DNA of 64,000 nucleotides from Butyricicoccus pullicaecorum DSM 23266 (lineage in GTDB: Bacteria; Bacillota; Clostridia; Oscillospirales; Butyricicoccaceae), in assembly GCF_900167005.1 (NCBI RefSeq), contig NZ_FUXW01000006.1:1-64000 (forward strand), read 5' to 3'. A program made the position numbers and the translations under genes. Below the pieces are notes generated by a model. The model ran no database searches. It was not told where the DNA came from and saw only the letters and a program-made list of their open reading frames with translations. Each line of letters opens with the position of its first letter. Position 1 is the stretch's first letter. Shown here in pieces: positions 34,424 to 43,890 of the stretch.

Positions 34424-35752
34424 TTACTCAGCGGTCTCCTCGGTCTTGTCCTCAGCCTTCTTCTTGGTCTTCTTCTTGGGCTTTGCGGTATCCTTGATCA
34501 GTTCGATCGCCTTGTCGAGCTTCATGTCGGAAGTGATGGATGCAGCCGGCAGAGCCTTCTTGATCTGCTCAACTTCCATGCCGTACTGCTCAGCCAGCTC
34601 CTTGTACTTGGCCTCGATCTCGTCCTCGGTAACGTCCAGGTTCTCGAGCTCAACGATCTTCTGCAGAGCCAGACGAACCTTTACCTGACGCTCAGCCTGC
34701 GGCATGAACATAGCGCGCAGCTGCTGCATGTCGGAACCGGTCATCTTTGCGTACTGCTCGAGCTGCATGCCCTGCATCTGGAGGCGATAGCCGAAGTCCT
34801 GCATTACGTTGTCGAGCTGTGCCTCGAACATAGCGTCCGGGATCTCAGCCTGCATGCCGTCGATGACAGCGGTCAGCAGAGCTTCCTCGTAGTCGCGCTC
34901 GAAGGTCTCAGCCTTCTGCGCCAGCAGACGCTCCTTAACTTCCTTCTTGAGGTCTTCCAGAGTCTCAGCCTTCTCGGATACGTCCTTTGCGAACTCGTCG
35001 TCGATTGCCGGGGTTACGGTCTCCTTAACCTCGTGTACGGTGCACTTGAAGGTAGCTTCCTTACCAGCCAGCTCCTTTGCATGGTACTCCTCGGGGAAGG
35101 TTACAACAACGTCCTTCTCCTCGCCAGCCTTCAGGCCGATCAGCTGATCTTCAAAGCCCGGGATGAAGGTGCCGGAGCCCAGCTTGAGGTCGTAGTTCTC
35201 GCCCTTGCCGCCCTCGAAAGCAACGCCGTCTACGAAGCCCTCGAAGTCGATAACAACGGTGTCGTTCTTCTTAGCAGCGCGCTCAACGGTCTGGGTGCGG
35301 GACAGACGCTGTGCCATGCGCTCGAGCTCAGCCTTCACGTCAGCGACCAGAACCTTAGCCTCTTCCTTCTCAACGGACAGGCCCTTGTACTCGCCCAGGG
35401 TAACTTCGGGCTCAACCGGAACCTTGCAGACCAGAACAACTGCGCCTGCGTCGGTCATCTCGGAAACCGAAACGTCAGCTGCTGCAACAGCCTTGATGCC
35501 GGACTCTTCCAGAGCAGCCTCGTAAGCCTTGGGGTAGCAGATGTTGAGTGCGTCCTCGAAGAATACGCCGTCGCCGTACAGGCTCTCGATGACCTTGCGC
35601 GGAGCCTTGCCCTTACGGAAGCCCGGAACGGTGATCTTCTTGCCGTTCTTCTTGAATGCCTGCTCCTTGCCGGCCTCGAGCTCTTCTGCGGAAATCTCAA
35701 TGGTCAGAGCAACAATGCTCTTTTCCAGCTTTTCAACATTTTTCAGTTCCAT
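34424..35752 (-). CDS. tig: Trigger factor
   Basis: This 442-residue ribosome-associated chaperone has the N-terminal ribosome-binding domain, with the signature [17 protein letters not shown] near residue 44. A peptidyl-prolyl isomerase (FKBP-like) domain follows near 160-245 ([20 protein letters not shown]), then the helical substrate cradle. The tail is lysine/glutamate rich ([19 protein letters not shown]). It binds nascent chains at the exit tunnel. It heads the tig-clpP-clpX cluster, linking folding with proteolysis. Confidence 0.95.
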   Translation of the reverse strand: MELKNVEKLEKSIVALTIEISAEELEAGKEQAFKKNGKKITVPGFRKGKAPRKVIESLYGDGVFFEDALNICYPKAYEAALEESGIKAVAAADVSVSEMTDAGAVVLVCKVPVEPEVTLGEYKGLSVEKEEAKVLVADVKAELERMAQRLSRTQTVERAAKKNDTVVIDFEGFVDGVAFEGGKGENYDLKLGSGTFIPGFEDQLIGLKAGEEKDVVVTFPEEYHAKELAGKEATFKCTVHEVKETVTPAIDDEFAKDVSEKAETLEDLKKEVKERLLAQKAETFERDYEEALLTAVIDGMQAEIPDAMFEAQLDNVMQDFGYRLQMQGMQLEQYAKMTGSDMQQLRAMFMPQAERQVKVRLALQKIVELENLDVTEDEIEAKYKELAEQYGMEVEQIKKALPAASITSDMKLDKAIELIKDTAKPKKKTKKKAEDKTEETAE

Positions 35753-35824
35753 TACAATTTATTCCTCCTAAAATTGTATCCAGTCTATTTTATCAGATTA
35801 TATCCGAAATTACTAGTCCATTTT

Positions 35825-36526
35825 TCACTTTTTTAACAGAACTGGCGTAAAATCCAGATAATCCCCTGATACCAAGATAAATTCAATGCCCTCGTGGGGG
35901 CCGGTGACCGCCCATCTGAGGCTGTCCGAGTGCAGATGACCGTAAATACAGCGGGTCACGCCGTACTTTTTCATCAGATCGATGATCTCGCCGCAGCGGA
36001 AGTTCGCGTAAATGGGCGGATAGTGCAGAAAGCAGTACAGCTCTTTTGCGCCGCTGTCCCGACCGGCCTTGAGCGAGGTTTCCAGACGCAGAAGCTCACG
36101 GCGGAAGATCTTCTCGTCGTGGCTCTCCTGAAAATCCTCCTCGAAAAACCAGCCGCGCGTGCCGCAAATGGCGACATCATCGTAGACATAGCAGTTATTG
36201 TGCAGGAAAGATACGTCATCGTAGCCGTTCTGCGTGCAGAACTCGGTCATCTTCTTGACCGTGTTCCACCACAGATCGTGGTTGCCCTTGAGCAGGATCT
36301 TTTTGCCGGGAAGTGCGTGCAGATAGTCGAAGTCGGCCTTGGACTGCGCGAAGCTGATACCCCAGGACAGGTCGCCGCCAATGACGACCGTGTCCTCCGG
36401 GGTGATGATCGCGTTCCAGTGCTTCTTGATCTTCTCCATATAATTTTGCCACTTACCGCCAAAAATGTCCATAGGTTTATCGACCGCACAGGCAAGATGC
36501 AGGTCGGCAATGGTGTAAAGCGCCAT
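35825..36526 (-). CDS. Metallophosphoesterase, calcineurin-like
   Basis: This 233-residue protein shows the five metal motifs: TIADLHL near residue 6, VIGGDLSWG near 48, LKGNHDLWW near 78, CFLHYPPIY near 166 and YGHLHSD near 195. It is a soluble phosphoesterase of a group common in Clostridia; the natural substrate is not known. It starts nine bases after thrC on the same strand and may be co-transcribed with it. Confidence 0.9.
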   Translation of the reverse strand: MALYTIADLHLACAVDKPMDIFGGKWQNYMEKIKKHWNAIITPEDTVVIGGDLSWGISFAQSKADFDYLHALPGKKILLKGNHDLWWNTVKKMTEFCTQNGYDDVSFLHNNCYVYDDVAICGTRGWFFEEDFQESHDEKIFRRELLRLETSLKAGRDSGAKELYCFLHYPPIYANFRCGEIIDLMKKYGVTRCIYGHLHSDSLRWAVTGPHEGIEFILVSGDYLDFTPVLLKK

Positions 36527-36535
36527 CGGTACCTC

Positions 36536-38023
36536 TTACAGCAGCAGGTCGAGCGTGGACAGGATGTCGGCCTTGTCGACCACGCGGTCAAAGCGCGGGG
36601 TCTTGTCTGCGAGCGCCGCGAGCGGAGCGGGTGCGGCAACGCCGGTCAGCGCGGACAGCTCGGAAAGCTGGCTGACGCTCGCGGTGTCGACCGTCTTGCC
36701 CAGTGCAGCGGCAACCGGGCCGCAGAACTTGAACGGGCTTGCGGTAGATGCGATTACAACCGGAGTCATGTCGCCCGTGCGTGCGCGGTAGTCCTCGTAG
36801 ACCTTGACCGCAACTGCGGTGTGGGTGTCGAGCAGGTATCCCTCGCGCTCAAAGGTACGGCGGATGGTGTCCGCGGTCTCGGCATCGTCGCAGCAGCCTG
36901 CGTCGAAGTCCTCAGCGATGCGCGCGCGCAGCTCTGCCGGAACCTCGTAGCGGCCGGTCTCGTTGAGCTCGGCCATCATCTTCGCTACCAGTGCATCATT
37001 CTGCCCGGAAACGTAGAACAGTAAACGCTCCAGGTTGGAAGAAATCAAAATATCCATCGAGGGCGAGTCGGTGGTATAGAACGGGCGGTTGCGGTCGTAG
37101 ACACCACCCTGACGGAAGAAGTCGGTCAGGACGTTGTTCTGGTTGGACGCGCAAACCAGCTTGCCCACCGGCAGACCCATCTGCTTTGCGATGTAAGCCG
37201 CGAGGATGTTGCCGAAGTTACCGGTCGGAACGCAGACGTTCATCTTGTCGCCCATCTTGAGCGCACCAGCGTTCACGAGATCGCAGTACGCCGAGACGTA
37301 GTAGACGATCTGCGGTGCCAGACGGCCCCAGTTGATCGAGTTTGCAGACGAGAAGATGCAGCCTGCATCGGCCATACGCTTTGCGGTCGCATCGTCGGTG
37401 AAGATGCGCTTGACGGCAGACTGTGCGTCGTCAAAGTTGCCCTGAATGGCGACAACCTCGACGTTGTCACCCTGCTGGGTGACCATCTGCAGCTTCTGCA
37501 TGGGAGAAACGCCGTCTACCGGGTAGTAAACCATGATCTTGGTGCCCCGAACGTTTGCAAAGCCTTCGAGTGCTGCCTTGCCGGTGTCGCCCGAGGTGGC
37601 GACCAGAATGCAGCAGGTACGGGTCTCGCCGGTCTTGCGCAGCGATGCGGTCAGCAGGTGCGGTAGCATCTGCAATGCCATATCCTTGAACGCGCAGGTC
37701 GGGCCGTGCCACAGCTCGAGCATGTGCACGCCGTCCGACAGGCTCTTGACCGGTGCGGTGTCCGCGCCGCCGAACTTTTCATCGGCGTATGCCTTGGCGG
37801 CAAAGTCGGAGAGCTCCTCTGCGGTAAAGTCGGTCAGGAACTTGCCCAGAATGTGCGCGGCACGTCCCTTGTAGTCCTTGCCCAGAAGCACCTGCATCTC
37901 GTCCGCGGTCAGCGCCGGGAACTCGGTCGGGCAGAACAGTCCGCCGCCCGGTGCGATACCGGCTGCAATGGCCTGTGCCGCGCTCACGCGCAGCTTCTTG
38001 TCTCTGCTGCTTACATAGTCCAT
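36536..38023 (-). CDS. thrC: Threonine synthase
   Basis: This 495-residue PLP enzyme converts O-phosphohomoserine to threonine. It begins with the threonine-synthase N-terminal domain (MDYVSSRDKKLRVSAAQAIA). The PLP lysine is in GPTCAFKDMALQ near residue 114 and the phosphate-binding loop is VATSGDTGKAALEG near 142. Length fits the long (fungal/E. coli-like) class rather than the 350-residue Bacillus class. No hom or thrB gene is adjacent in the window. Confidence 0.95.
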   Translation of the reverse strand: MDYVSSRDKKLRVSAAQAIAAGIAPGGGLFCPTEFPALTADEMQVLLGKDYKGRAAHILGKFLTDFTAEELSDFAAKAYADEKFGGADTAPVKSLSDGVHMLELWHGPTCAFKDMALQMLPHLLTASLRKTGETRTCCILVATSGDTGKAALEGFANVRGTKIMVYYPVDGVSPMQKLQMVTQQGDNVEVVAIQGNFDDAQSAVKRIFTDDATAKRMADAGCIFSSANSINWGRLAPQIVYYVSAYCDLVNAGALKMGDKMNVCVPTGNFGNILAAYIAKQMGLPVGKLVCASNQNNVLTDFFRQGGVYDRNRPFYTTDSPSMDILISSNLERLLFYVSGQNDALVAKMMAELNETGRYEVPAELRARIAEDFDAGCCDDAETADTIRRTFEREGYLLDTHTAVAVKVYEDYRARTGDMTPVVIASTASPFKFCGPVAAALGKTVDTASVSQLSELSALTGVAAPAPLAALADKTPRFDRVVDKADILSTLDLLL

Positions 38024-38049
38024 ATCTTTGAAACCTCCATGTTCGGGTT

Positions 38050-39018
38050 TTATGCACCCAGCATCCGGGTGAAAAACGTGACCGCGTTGCCGTAAAACAG
38101 CGCGTTCACCGTGCTTTCTAAGTATCCGTGCCGCAGCATGGCTTCGGCCAGGTTTTCCATGTCTCCGACCGTGCGCAGCCCCTCCGGGGTGTCCTCACAG
38201 CCGTCAAAGTCCGTGCCCAGCGCGAGGCAGTGTTCTCCGCCCCGGCTCAGCAGATCGTCCGCGTGCCGCAGCACGTCGTCGATCGTGGCAGATTTGCCGT
38301 CCTCCCGCAAAAACGGGCTGTACAGGTTGAGTCCCACCAGTCCCCCGCGTCGGACGATCTCGAAAAATTGCAGCGGGGTCAGGTTGCGTTTGTGATCACA
38401 GCATGCGCGGCTGTTGGAGTGCGTCGCGGCAAAGGGTGCCTCGGTTTCCAGACACACGTCCCAGAATCCGGCCTCGGATAGATGGGACACGTCAATGATC
38501 ATGTTCCGTCTCACCAGTTCTTGTACGAGTGCGCGTCCGCGGCCCGTCAATCCCTTGTCGTTATCGGTCGCCGCGCCGCAGGCAAAGGCGTTCTGGTAGT
38601 TCCACGCCAGCGTCACCAGCCGTACGCCCGCGTCATAAGCTTTGTCCAGCGCACCGGGTGCTTCCAAAAGCTCCGCACCCTCGATGGACAGGAACGCCGC
38701 GTGTCGTCCGTGGTCGCGTGCCCAAGCCCAGTCGTCCATGTCCCGGCACAGCATGAGCCAGTCGGCATTGGCCGAAAACTCCTGTTTTGCCGTCGCAAGC
38801 AGGATGTCCAGCCGTTCTTCCATGGGCAGATCGGCTAAGATGCGCCGTCCCGGCATGGGCACAGGCGGTTTGGCACCACAGAACAGCGCGAAAACCTGCG
38901 TGTACATGGCGTACTTGCGGGCTTCGTCCCGGCTGACGCACAGGGTATTCTCCCGTAGGTGCTGCTCGGTCTCCCAGCATGCAAACAAAGTGTCACAGTG
39001 CAGGTCAAATAACTGCAT
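38050..39018 (-). CDS. Membrane-dipeptidase-like zinc peptidase (M19 family)
   Basis: This 322-residue enzyme has the M19 zinc site: FDLHCDTLF (residues 4-12, His and Asp ligands), the bridging glutamate in SIEGAELLEAP near 119, and histidines in IDVSHLSEAGFWDV near 180 and FAATHSNSRA near 201, with LGTDFDG near 268. It cleaves dipeptides, possibly including D-amino-acid-containing peptides. There is no signal peptide, so it is cytoplasmic. The ATG at 39016-39018 follows GGGGAGGG; upstream in-frame codons overlap yraN. Confidence 0.9.
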   Translation of the reverse strand: MQLFDLHCDTLFACWETEQHLRENTLCVSRDEARKYAMYTQVFALFCGAKPPVPMPGRRILADLPMEERLDILLATAKQEFSANADWLMLCRDMDDWAWARDHGRHAAFLSIEGAELLEAPGALDKAYDAGVRLVTLAWNYQNAFACGAATDNDKGLTGRGRALVQELVRRNMIIDVSHLSEAGFWDVCLETEAPFAATHSNSRACCDHKRNLTPLQFFEIVRRGGLVGLNLYSPFLREDGKSATIDDVLRHADDLLSRGGEHCLALGTDFDGCEDTPEGLRTVGDMENLAEAMLRHGYLESTVNALFYGNAVTFFTRMLGA

Positions 39019-39031
39019 GTTTTTCCCTCCC

Positions 39032-39382
39032 CTACGCTTCAAATGCGTTCGGAATGTGCTCAATGTGCCGCGCAGGCCCACCTTCCGAGCCATAGACCTC
39101 GATCACATCCAGCCGGGGCTGGCGTGCGATCGGGTGCTCGGACAGCCAAATCTGCGCGGTCTCCACCATTCTATGCTGTTTGGCTGCGCCGACTGCCTCC
39201 CGTGCCGCGGCGAATGTGCTCGACTTACGGGTTTTGACCTCGACAAAGACCAGATAGCGGTCGTCCTGCACAATCAGGTCGATCTCACCCCAGCGTGTGC
39301 GATAATTGCGTGCTACGATGGTGTAGCCCTGTGCGGTCAGGTAGTCGGCTGCCGCCTGCTCACCCCAGCCGCCGCGCTTCAC
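39032..39382 (-). CDS. yraN: UPF0102 (YraN) endonuclease-like protein
   Basis: This 116-residue protein has the YraN pattern: GEQAAADYLTAQGYTIVARN near the start, WGEIDLIVQDDRYLVFVEVKTRK with the PD-(D/E)xK-like acidic residues, and a basic C-terminus. The fold resembles Holliday-junction resolvases, but activity is not settled. It overlaps the rnhB stop by four bases (ATGA), a linkage seen in many Firmicutes. Confidence 0.92.
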   Translation of the reverse strand: MKRGGWGEQAAADYLTAQGYTIVARNYRTRWGEIDLIVQDDRYLVFVEVKTRKSSTFAAAREAVGAAKQHRMVETAQIWLSEHPIARQPRLDVIEVYGSEGGPARHIEHIPNAFEA

Positions 39383-40023
39383 GGTCTGGCCTCGGGGTGC
39401 TTGTCGTACAGCTTCTTTAAAAAGGTCATGCGGTGGATGGGACTGGGCCCGTGCGCCAGAATGGCTTCGGTGTGCGCCTTGGTGCCGTAGCCCTTGTGTC
39501 CGGCAAAGCCGTAGACCGGGTATTTTGCATCCATCTCGACCATATAGCGGTCACGCGTGACCTTGGCGAGGATGGATGCCGCGGCGATGGATGCACTCTT
39601 GGCATCGCCGCCCACGATACACTGACAGGGAATGTCCAGCATGGGGGCGCGGTTGCCATCAATGAGGGCAAAGTCTGCCGGGAGGGAAAGACCGGCAATC
39701 GCCTGCGTCATAGCCTGATAGGTAGCCTGTAAAATATTGATCTCGTCAATGACCGTATGATCGACCGAGGCGATGGCATAGGCCAGCGCCTTGCCGCAGA
39801 TCTCGTCGTAGAGCGCTTCGCGGCGCTTCTCGGTCAGCTTTTTGGAGTCGTTTAAGCCGTCGATCACACAGCCCTCGGGCAAAATGACCGCTGCCGCAAC
39901 CACCGGCCCTGCGAGGGGGCCGCGTCCGGCCTCGTCCACGCCGCACACCGCGCCAAAGCCCTGTTCGCGTGCGGCCTGCTCATAGTCCTGTGTGACGGTC
40001 GTTATCTCACGCTTCCGGGGCAT
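39379..40023 (-). CDS. rnhB: Ribonuclease HII
   Basis: This 214-residue enzyme removes ribonucleotides from RNA-DNA hybrids. Catalytic acidic residues appear in VCGVDEAGRGPLAGP near residue 26 and later in FALIDGNRAP near 118; the basic SIAAASILAKVTRDRYM segment is near 145. I placed the start at 40021-40023 (MPRKREITTV), which overlaps the rbgA 3' end by 17 bases. An upstream in-frame start would extend 33 residues into rbgA with no family match. Confidence 0.95.
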   Translation of the reverse strand: MPRKREITTVTQDYEQAAREQGFGAVCGVDEAGRGPLAGPVVAAAVILPEGCVIDGLNDSKKLTEKRREALYDEICGKALAYAIASVDHTVIDEINILQATYQAMTQAIAGLSLPADFALIDGNRAPMLDIPCQCIVGGDAKSASIAAASILAKVTRDRYMVEMDAKYPVYGFAGHKGYGTKAHTEAILAHGPSPIHRMTFLKKLYDKHPEARP

Positions 40024-40885
40024 TTTCGTAATCCTCCGGGGTCTCCAGTGTAATGCGTCCGAGCACACCGCCGCGGAACTCGTCGAGCAGGATGCGCGCC
40101 ATGCGCTCGGTGTCGATCTCACCGCCCGAGATCAGGAAACCGCGCTTTCTGCCCGCCTGCTGGAGCAGATCATAGCCCAGAAAGTCCGATTCCTCGGGGA
40201 TGGTGAGTTTATAGCGGTCGATGATGGCCTGCGGCGCGCGCTCAGCAAGCAGCTCGAACAGCTTGCAGGCCAGCGTCTCGATGTCCAGAATGTCGTCCTT
40301 GACCGCGCCTGTGACCGCGAGCAGGATGCCGACGCGCTCGTCGTCGAACTTGGGCCACAGAATGCCCGGGGTGTCCAGCAGGTCGATGCCGCCCTGCACG
40401 CGGAACCACTGTGCGCCGCGTGTGACGCCCGGCTTGTCGGCTGCCTTGGCCGATTTGCGTCCGAGCACGCGATTGATAAAGGTGGACTTACCCACGTTCG
40501 GGATGCCCACGACCATAACGCGCACTGAGCGGCCGGTCTGACCCTTCTCGTTCCAGACCGCGATCTTGTCGGCCAGACGCTCGCGTGCGGCAGCGGCAAA
40601 GCGGGACGTGCCCGCACCGTGCTGGCTGTCGGTCTCCAAAACCGCGTAACCCTGCGCACGATACCAGGCCGCCCAGCGGCGGGTCTCATCGGGGTCGGCC
40701 AGGTCGGTACGGTTTAAGATGATCATGCGCGGCTTGTCGCCCGCGATGTCGTCCATATCCGGGTTTCGGCTGACCTGCGGGATGCGTGCATCCACCAGTT
40801 CGCACACCAGATCGATATTCTTGAGGTTTTCGAGCATCTGGCGGCGGGTCTTGGCCATATGGCCGGGATACCATTGTATATTCAT
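40007..40885 (-). CDS. rbgA: Ribosome biogenesis GTPase RbgA/YlqF
   Basis: This 292-residue GTPase has circularly permuted motifs: G4 ILNRTDLAD near residue 57 comes before G1 VVGIPNVGKSTFINR near 127 and G3 LLDTPGILWPKF near 171. It begins MNIQWYPGHMAKTRRQM, diagnostic of YlqF. It acts in late 50S assembly. The order rplS-lepB-rbgA-rnhB matches the Firmicutes pattern. The ATG is at 40883-40885 after GGAGGA. Confidence 0.95.
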   Translation of the reverse strand: MNIQWYPGHMAKTRRQMLENLKNIDLVCELVDARIPQVSRNPDMDDIAGDKPRMIILNRTDLADPDETRRWAAWYRAQGYAVLETDSQHGAGTSRFAAAARERLADKIAVWNEKGQTGRSVRVMVVGIPNVGKSTFINRVLGRKSAKAADKPGVTRGAQWFRVQGGIDLLDTPGILWPKFDDERVGILLAVTGAVKDDILDIETLACKLFELLAERAPQAIIDRYKLTIPEESDFLGYDLLQQAGRKRGFLISGGEIDTERMARILLDEFRGGVLGRITLETPEDYENAPEA

Positions 40886-40910
40886 GCGATTCCTCCAAAA
40901 TAAGCGGGGC

Positions 40911-41489
40911 TTACGACACCACGCCGAACGAGCTGAACGGGAAGATGACGGCCAGTACATGACCGATCACGTAGCGCTCGTCCACCAGACCGATGCGCGG
41001 GTCGCGGCTGTCGCTCGAACCGTTGCGGTTGTCACCGAGCAGGAACAGCTGACCTTCGGGTACGGTCAGCGGGAACTCGGTACCCTCTGCCGTGTAGGTC
41101 GGTTCGTTGATATAGGGCTCATCCAGCACCTCGCCGTTGACGAACACCTCGCCAGTGGCAAAGTTGATATCTACGGTGTCACCGCCGACTGCAATAACGC
41201 GCTTGACGATGGGGCCGATGGAGAAAGTCTCCTTATTGACCACGATCACGTCCCCGCGCTCAGGGGTATAACCCAGATCGCTCACGATCATCATATCGTG
41301 ATCCTGCAGGGTGGGCAGCATGGACGTACCATCGACCGCGATCAGGCGGAAAAAGAAGGTAAATACCACGACCACAAGGATCAGCGAAAAGATCATGGCC
41401 TCGCACCAGTCGAACAGACCGTTTGTAAAGCGTCCGGTGTCATTTTCCTGGTCTTTTGTATCCACCGGTGCGCTGTTTGGCTGCTTCAT
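40911..41489 (-). CDS. lepB: Signal peptidase I
   Basis: This 192-residue membrane protease has one N-terminal membrane segment (MIFSLILVVVVFTFFFR, residues 31-47). The catalytic serine lies just outside it in VDGTSMLPTL, the lysine in IVKRVIAVGGDTVDI, and the box LLGDNRNGSSDSRDPRIG is near residue 160. It removes signal peptides from exported proteins. The ATG at 41487-41489 follows AAGGAGGAG. It lies between rplS and rbgA. Confidence 0.95.
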   Translation of the reverse strand: MKQPNSAPVDTKDQENDTGRFTNGLFDWCEAMIFSLILVVVVFTFFFRLIAVDGTSMLPTLQDHDMMIVSDLGYTPERGDVIVVNKETFSIGPIVKRVIAVGGDTVDINFATGEVFVNGEVLDEPYINEPTYTAEGTEFPLTVPEGQLFLLGDNRNGSSDSRDPRIGLVDERYVIGHVLAVIFPFSSFGVVS

Positions 41490-41680
41490 GTTAGGCTCTC
41501 CTCCTTGAGACGATAGATTGACACATGCACTCATTATAGTACGAAACCCGTTCCCGCGCAACTGAATCTTGCGATTTTATCGTGCTAGATCGCAAAAAAG
41601 TGTGAAATCTGCGTGTTCTGTCCGCTGACCGCGGACAGCGATGACGGGTTGTTTCAGACTGTGGGATGGGGATAAAAGAA

Positions 41681-41711
41681 AAAGAGAGGAAGATACCTCT
41701 TCCTCTCTTTG
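41681..41711 (-). terminator. Terminator after rplS
   Basis: AAAGAGAGGAAGA pairs with TCTTCCTCTCTTT around a four-base loop, and the reverse strand continues with TTTTTCTTTT. It separates rplS from lepB, about 190 bases downstream. Confidence 0.88.
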
Positions 41712-41728
41712 GGTTTGCAATCTGGTAA

Positions 41729-42070
41729 TTAAACCTTCTCTGCAACCTTTGCAGCCTTACCAACGCGGCCACGCAGGTAGTACAGCTTTGCACGGCGAAC
41801 CTTACCGTTACGAACAACCTCGAACTTAGCGATGTTGGGAGAGTGAACCGGGAAGGTCTTCTCAACGCCAACGCCGTAAGAAATGCGGCGAACGGTTACG
41901 GTCTTGTTGATGCCAGCGTGCTTCATCGCAATGATGATGCCCTCGAATACCTGAATACGCTCGCGGTTGCCCTCCTTGATCTTTGCATGAACCTTTACGG
42001 TGTCACCGATCTTGAGTTCGGGCAGATCGCTCTTGAGCTGCTGCTCAGACAGAACCTTTACTAAATCCAT
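41729..42070 (-). CDS. rplS: 50S ribosomal protein L19
   Basis: This 113-residue protein has the L19 core: [37 protein letters not shown] and the C-terminal [16 protein letters not shown]. It sits at the 30S-50S interface. The reverse-strand ribosome site GAAAGGAAG precedes the ATG. A strong terminator follows it. Confidence 0.97.
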   Translation of the reverse strand: MDLVKVLSEQQLKSDLPELKIGDTVKVHAKIKEGNRERIQVFEGIIIAMKHAGINKTVTVRRISYGVGVEKTFPVHSPNIAKFEVVRNGKVRRAKLYYLRGRVGKAAKVAEKV

Positions 42071-42169
42071 CTTTCAGTCTTCCTTTCATACTGGGCATTC
42101 ATGCCTATCCTTCGATTAAGGCCATATCCTTCAGGCCGGTAGACAGAGGAATGTCCGTCGTTCTGTAAT

Positions 42170-42199
42170 AGTGTATCATATCCGCGCGGTGGTTTGCAA
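42170..42199 (-). promoter_or_regulatory. Candidate rplS promoter
   Basis: Reverse strand TTGCAA (42194-42199), 18-base spacer, TACACT (42170-42175), giving a leader of about 95 bases with GGCC/GGCC-type pairings that could be an L19 leader. The leader assignment is tentative. Confidence 0.5.
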
Positions 42200-42260
42200 G
42201 CATTTTTTTGTATGGTCTCTGAGATTTTTCGCGGCTTTTGCGGTTTTTTTCTGAGCACTC

Positions 42261-42289
42261 TGTACAAAAGGCACAGAATCGGATATACT
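42261..42289 (+). promoter_or_regulatory. Candidate promoter of the GH13 glycosidase gene
   Basis: TGTACA (42261-42266), 17-base spacer, TATACT (42284-42289). The -35 is weak, so an activator may be needed; I see no clear catabolite-responsive element. Confidence 0.5.
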
Positions 42290-42355
42290 GAAAGCACCGG
42301 GAAGCCGGACGAGCGGCTTTCCGCTGATACCCTGCAAAAAAGGAGTCTTGGTTTT

Positions 42356-43666
42356 ATGTGGGCATACGAAAGCGTATTTTATCAGATTTATCCGATTGGT
42401 TTCTGCGGCGCACCGCGCGTCAATGACGGTGTATATCAGAGCCGCATCCGCAAGGTCAGCGATTGGGCCGAACATATCCGCGCACTGGGTGCAGACGCGA
42501 TCTACTTCTCTCCCCTCTTCGAGTCCGACTCGCACGGCTACGACACCCGTGATTTCCGCCGCATCGACTGCCGACTGGGCACCAATGCCGATTTCGCCGA
42601 CGTTTGCGCCTGCCTACACCGCAACGGCATCCGCGTTGTCCTCGACGGCGTGTTCAACCACGTTGGACGCGGCTTCTGGGCGTTCCAGGATGTCCAGCAG
42701 AACAAATGGAACTCACCCTACAAGGATTGGTTCCACATCAGCTTCGACGGCAATTCCAATTATAATGATGGATTTTGGTATGAGGGCTGGGAAGGTCATT
42801 ACGAACTGGTCAAGCTCAACCTGCAAAATCCCGAGGTCGTAAACCATATCTTTGACTGCATCCGCGGCTGGGCCCAGCAGTTCGACATCGACGGCCTGCG
42901 TCTGGATGTTGCCTACTGCCTGCCGCCCGAGTTCCTCCGCCAGCTGCGTGCGTTCTGCGACACGCTCAAGCCCGACTTCTTCCTGGTCGGCGAGCTGCTG
43001 CACGGCGACTACAACCAGCGCGTTGGCGAGGGTATGCTGCACTCGTGCACCAACTACGAGTGCTATAAAGGTCTGTACTCCTCGCTCAACTCCATGAACC
43101 TCTTCGAGATCACCCATTCCCTGCTCCGTCAGTTCGGCCCGGAAAATTGGACCTTATATAAAGGTAAGCATCTGTTAGCTTTCGTCGATAACCACGACGT
43201 AACCCGTGCCGCCTCCATCCTGACCAATCCCAAACACCTGCCGCTGCTCTACGGTATGCTGTTCGGTATGCCCGGCATTCCCTGCATCTATTATGGCAGT
43301 GAGTGGGGCGCAGAGGGCAAAAAGGAACAGGGCGACGACGCTCTGCGTCCGTCCTTCGACGCACCGGTCGAAAACGAGCTGACCGAGTGGATTGCCAAGC
43401 TGGCAAAGGCGCATAAGCAGTCCAAGGCACTGTGCTATGGCAGCTTCAAACAGCTGGTTCTGACCAATAAACAGTGCGTCTGGGAGCGTGAAGCCGAGGG
43501 TGAACGCGTTCTGGTCGCCATCAATGCCGACAGCGAGCCGTACACCGCACACTTTGACGCGCGTTCGGGTCAGGCAGTGGATTTGATCACCGGTCAGCTG
43601 CACGACTTCGGCGGCGGCTCAGAACTCCCGCCGTATTCGGTCGCGTTCTGGAAGACTGAGCACTGA
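42356..43666 (+). CDS. GH13 alpha-amylase-family glycosidase (cytoplasmic maltodextrinase-like)
   Basis: This 436-residue enzyme has the GH13 barrel motifs: VVLDGVFNHVG, DIDGLRLDVAY with nucleophile Asp184, FFLVGELLHGD with acid/base Glu213, and FVDNHD with Asp281. There is no signal peptide, so it acts inside the cell on imported maltodextrins or related glucans. YQIYPIGFCGAP at the start and the short C-terminal domain fit the maltodextrinase/neopullulanase-like side of the family; exact specificity is open. The start follows AAAAAGGAG. It is flanked downstream by palindrome array F. Confidence 0.88.
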   Translation: MWAYESVFYQIYPIGFCGAPRVNDGVYQSRIRKVSDWAEHIRALGADAIYFSPLFESDSHGYDTRDFRRIDCRLGTNADFADVCACLHRNGIRVVLDGVFNHVGRGFWAFQDVQQNKWNSPYKDWFHISFDGNSNYNDGFWYEGWEGHYELVKLNLQNPEVVNHIFDCIRGWAQQFDIDGLRLDVAYCLPPEFLRQLRAFCDTLKPDFFLVGELLHGDYNQRVGEGMLHSCTNYECYKGLYSSLNSMNLFEITHSLLRQFGPENWTLYKGKHLLAFVDNHDVTRAASILTNPKHLPLLYGMLFGMPGIPCIYYGSEWGAEGKKEQGDDALRPSFDAPVENELTEWIAKLAKAHKQSKALCYGSFKQLVLTNKQCVWEREAEGERVLVAINADSEPYTAHFDARSGQAVDLITGQLHDFGGGSELPPYSVAFWKTEH

Positions 43667-43695
43667 TTTAACGTCTAGCACTGCAGCCCAGCTCG

Positions 43696-43803
43696 GGATT
43701 CTCAAGGGACTGCGTCCCTTGAGCCCGTCCAGGTGGAACCTGGTCGAGCCCGCAGGCTCGAAACGCCCCATTGATTCCCGGTGTCCGCCCCGGGAATCAA
43801 CCT
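43696..43803. repeat. Palindrome-array unit F-left
   Basis: Hairpins: CTCAAGGGAC/GTCCCTTGAG (43701-43722), CCAGGT/ACCTGG (43729-43743), CGAGCC-CGCA-GGCTCG (43745-43760), TTGATTCCCGG/CCGGGAATCAA (43771-43800). It begins 30 bases after the glycosidase stop and is closest to unit B-left, but the last stem has changed on both sides. Confidence 0.85.
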
Positions 43804-43814
43804 GAACAAAAAAA

Positions 43815-43875
43815 GAAAAGCGCGTCCAGCAGGACGCGCAATACTCTGGAAAGACCAACCAATGGTTGGTCTTTC
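43815..43875. repeat. Central module of array F with terminator
   Basis: GCGCGTCC/GGACGCGC (43820-43839), then AAAGACCAACC/GGTTGGTCTTT (43850-43874), a bidirectional terminator-like hairpin between convergent genes. The module order is reversed relative to arrays A and B. Confidence 0.78.
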
Positions 43876-43890
43876 CTTTTTGTTTGTTTT

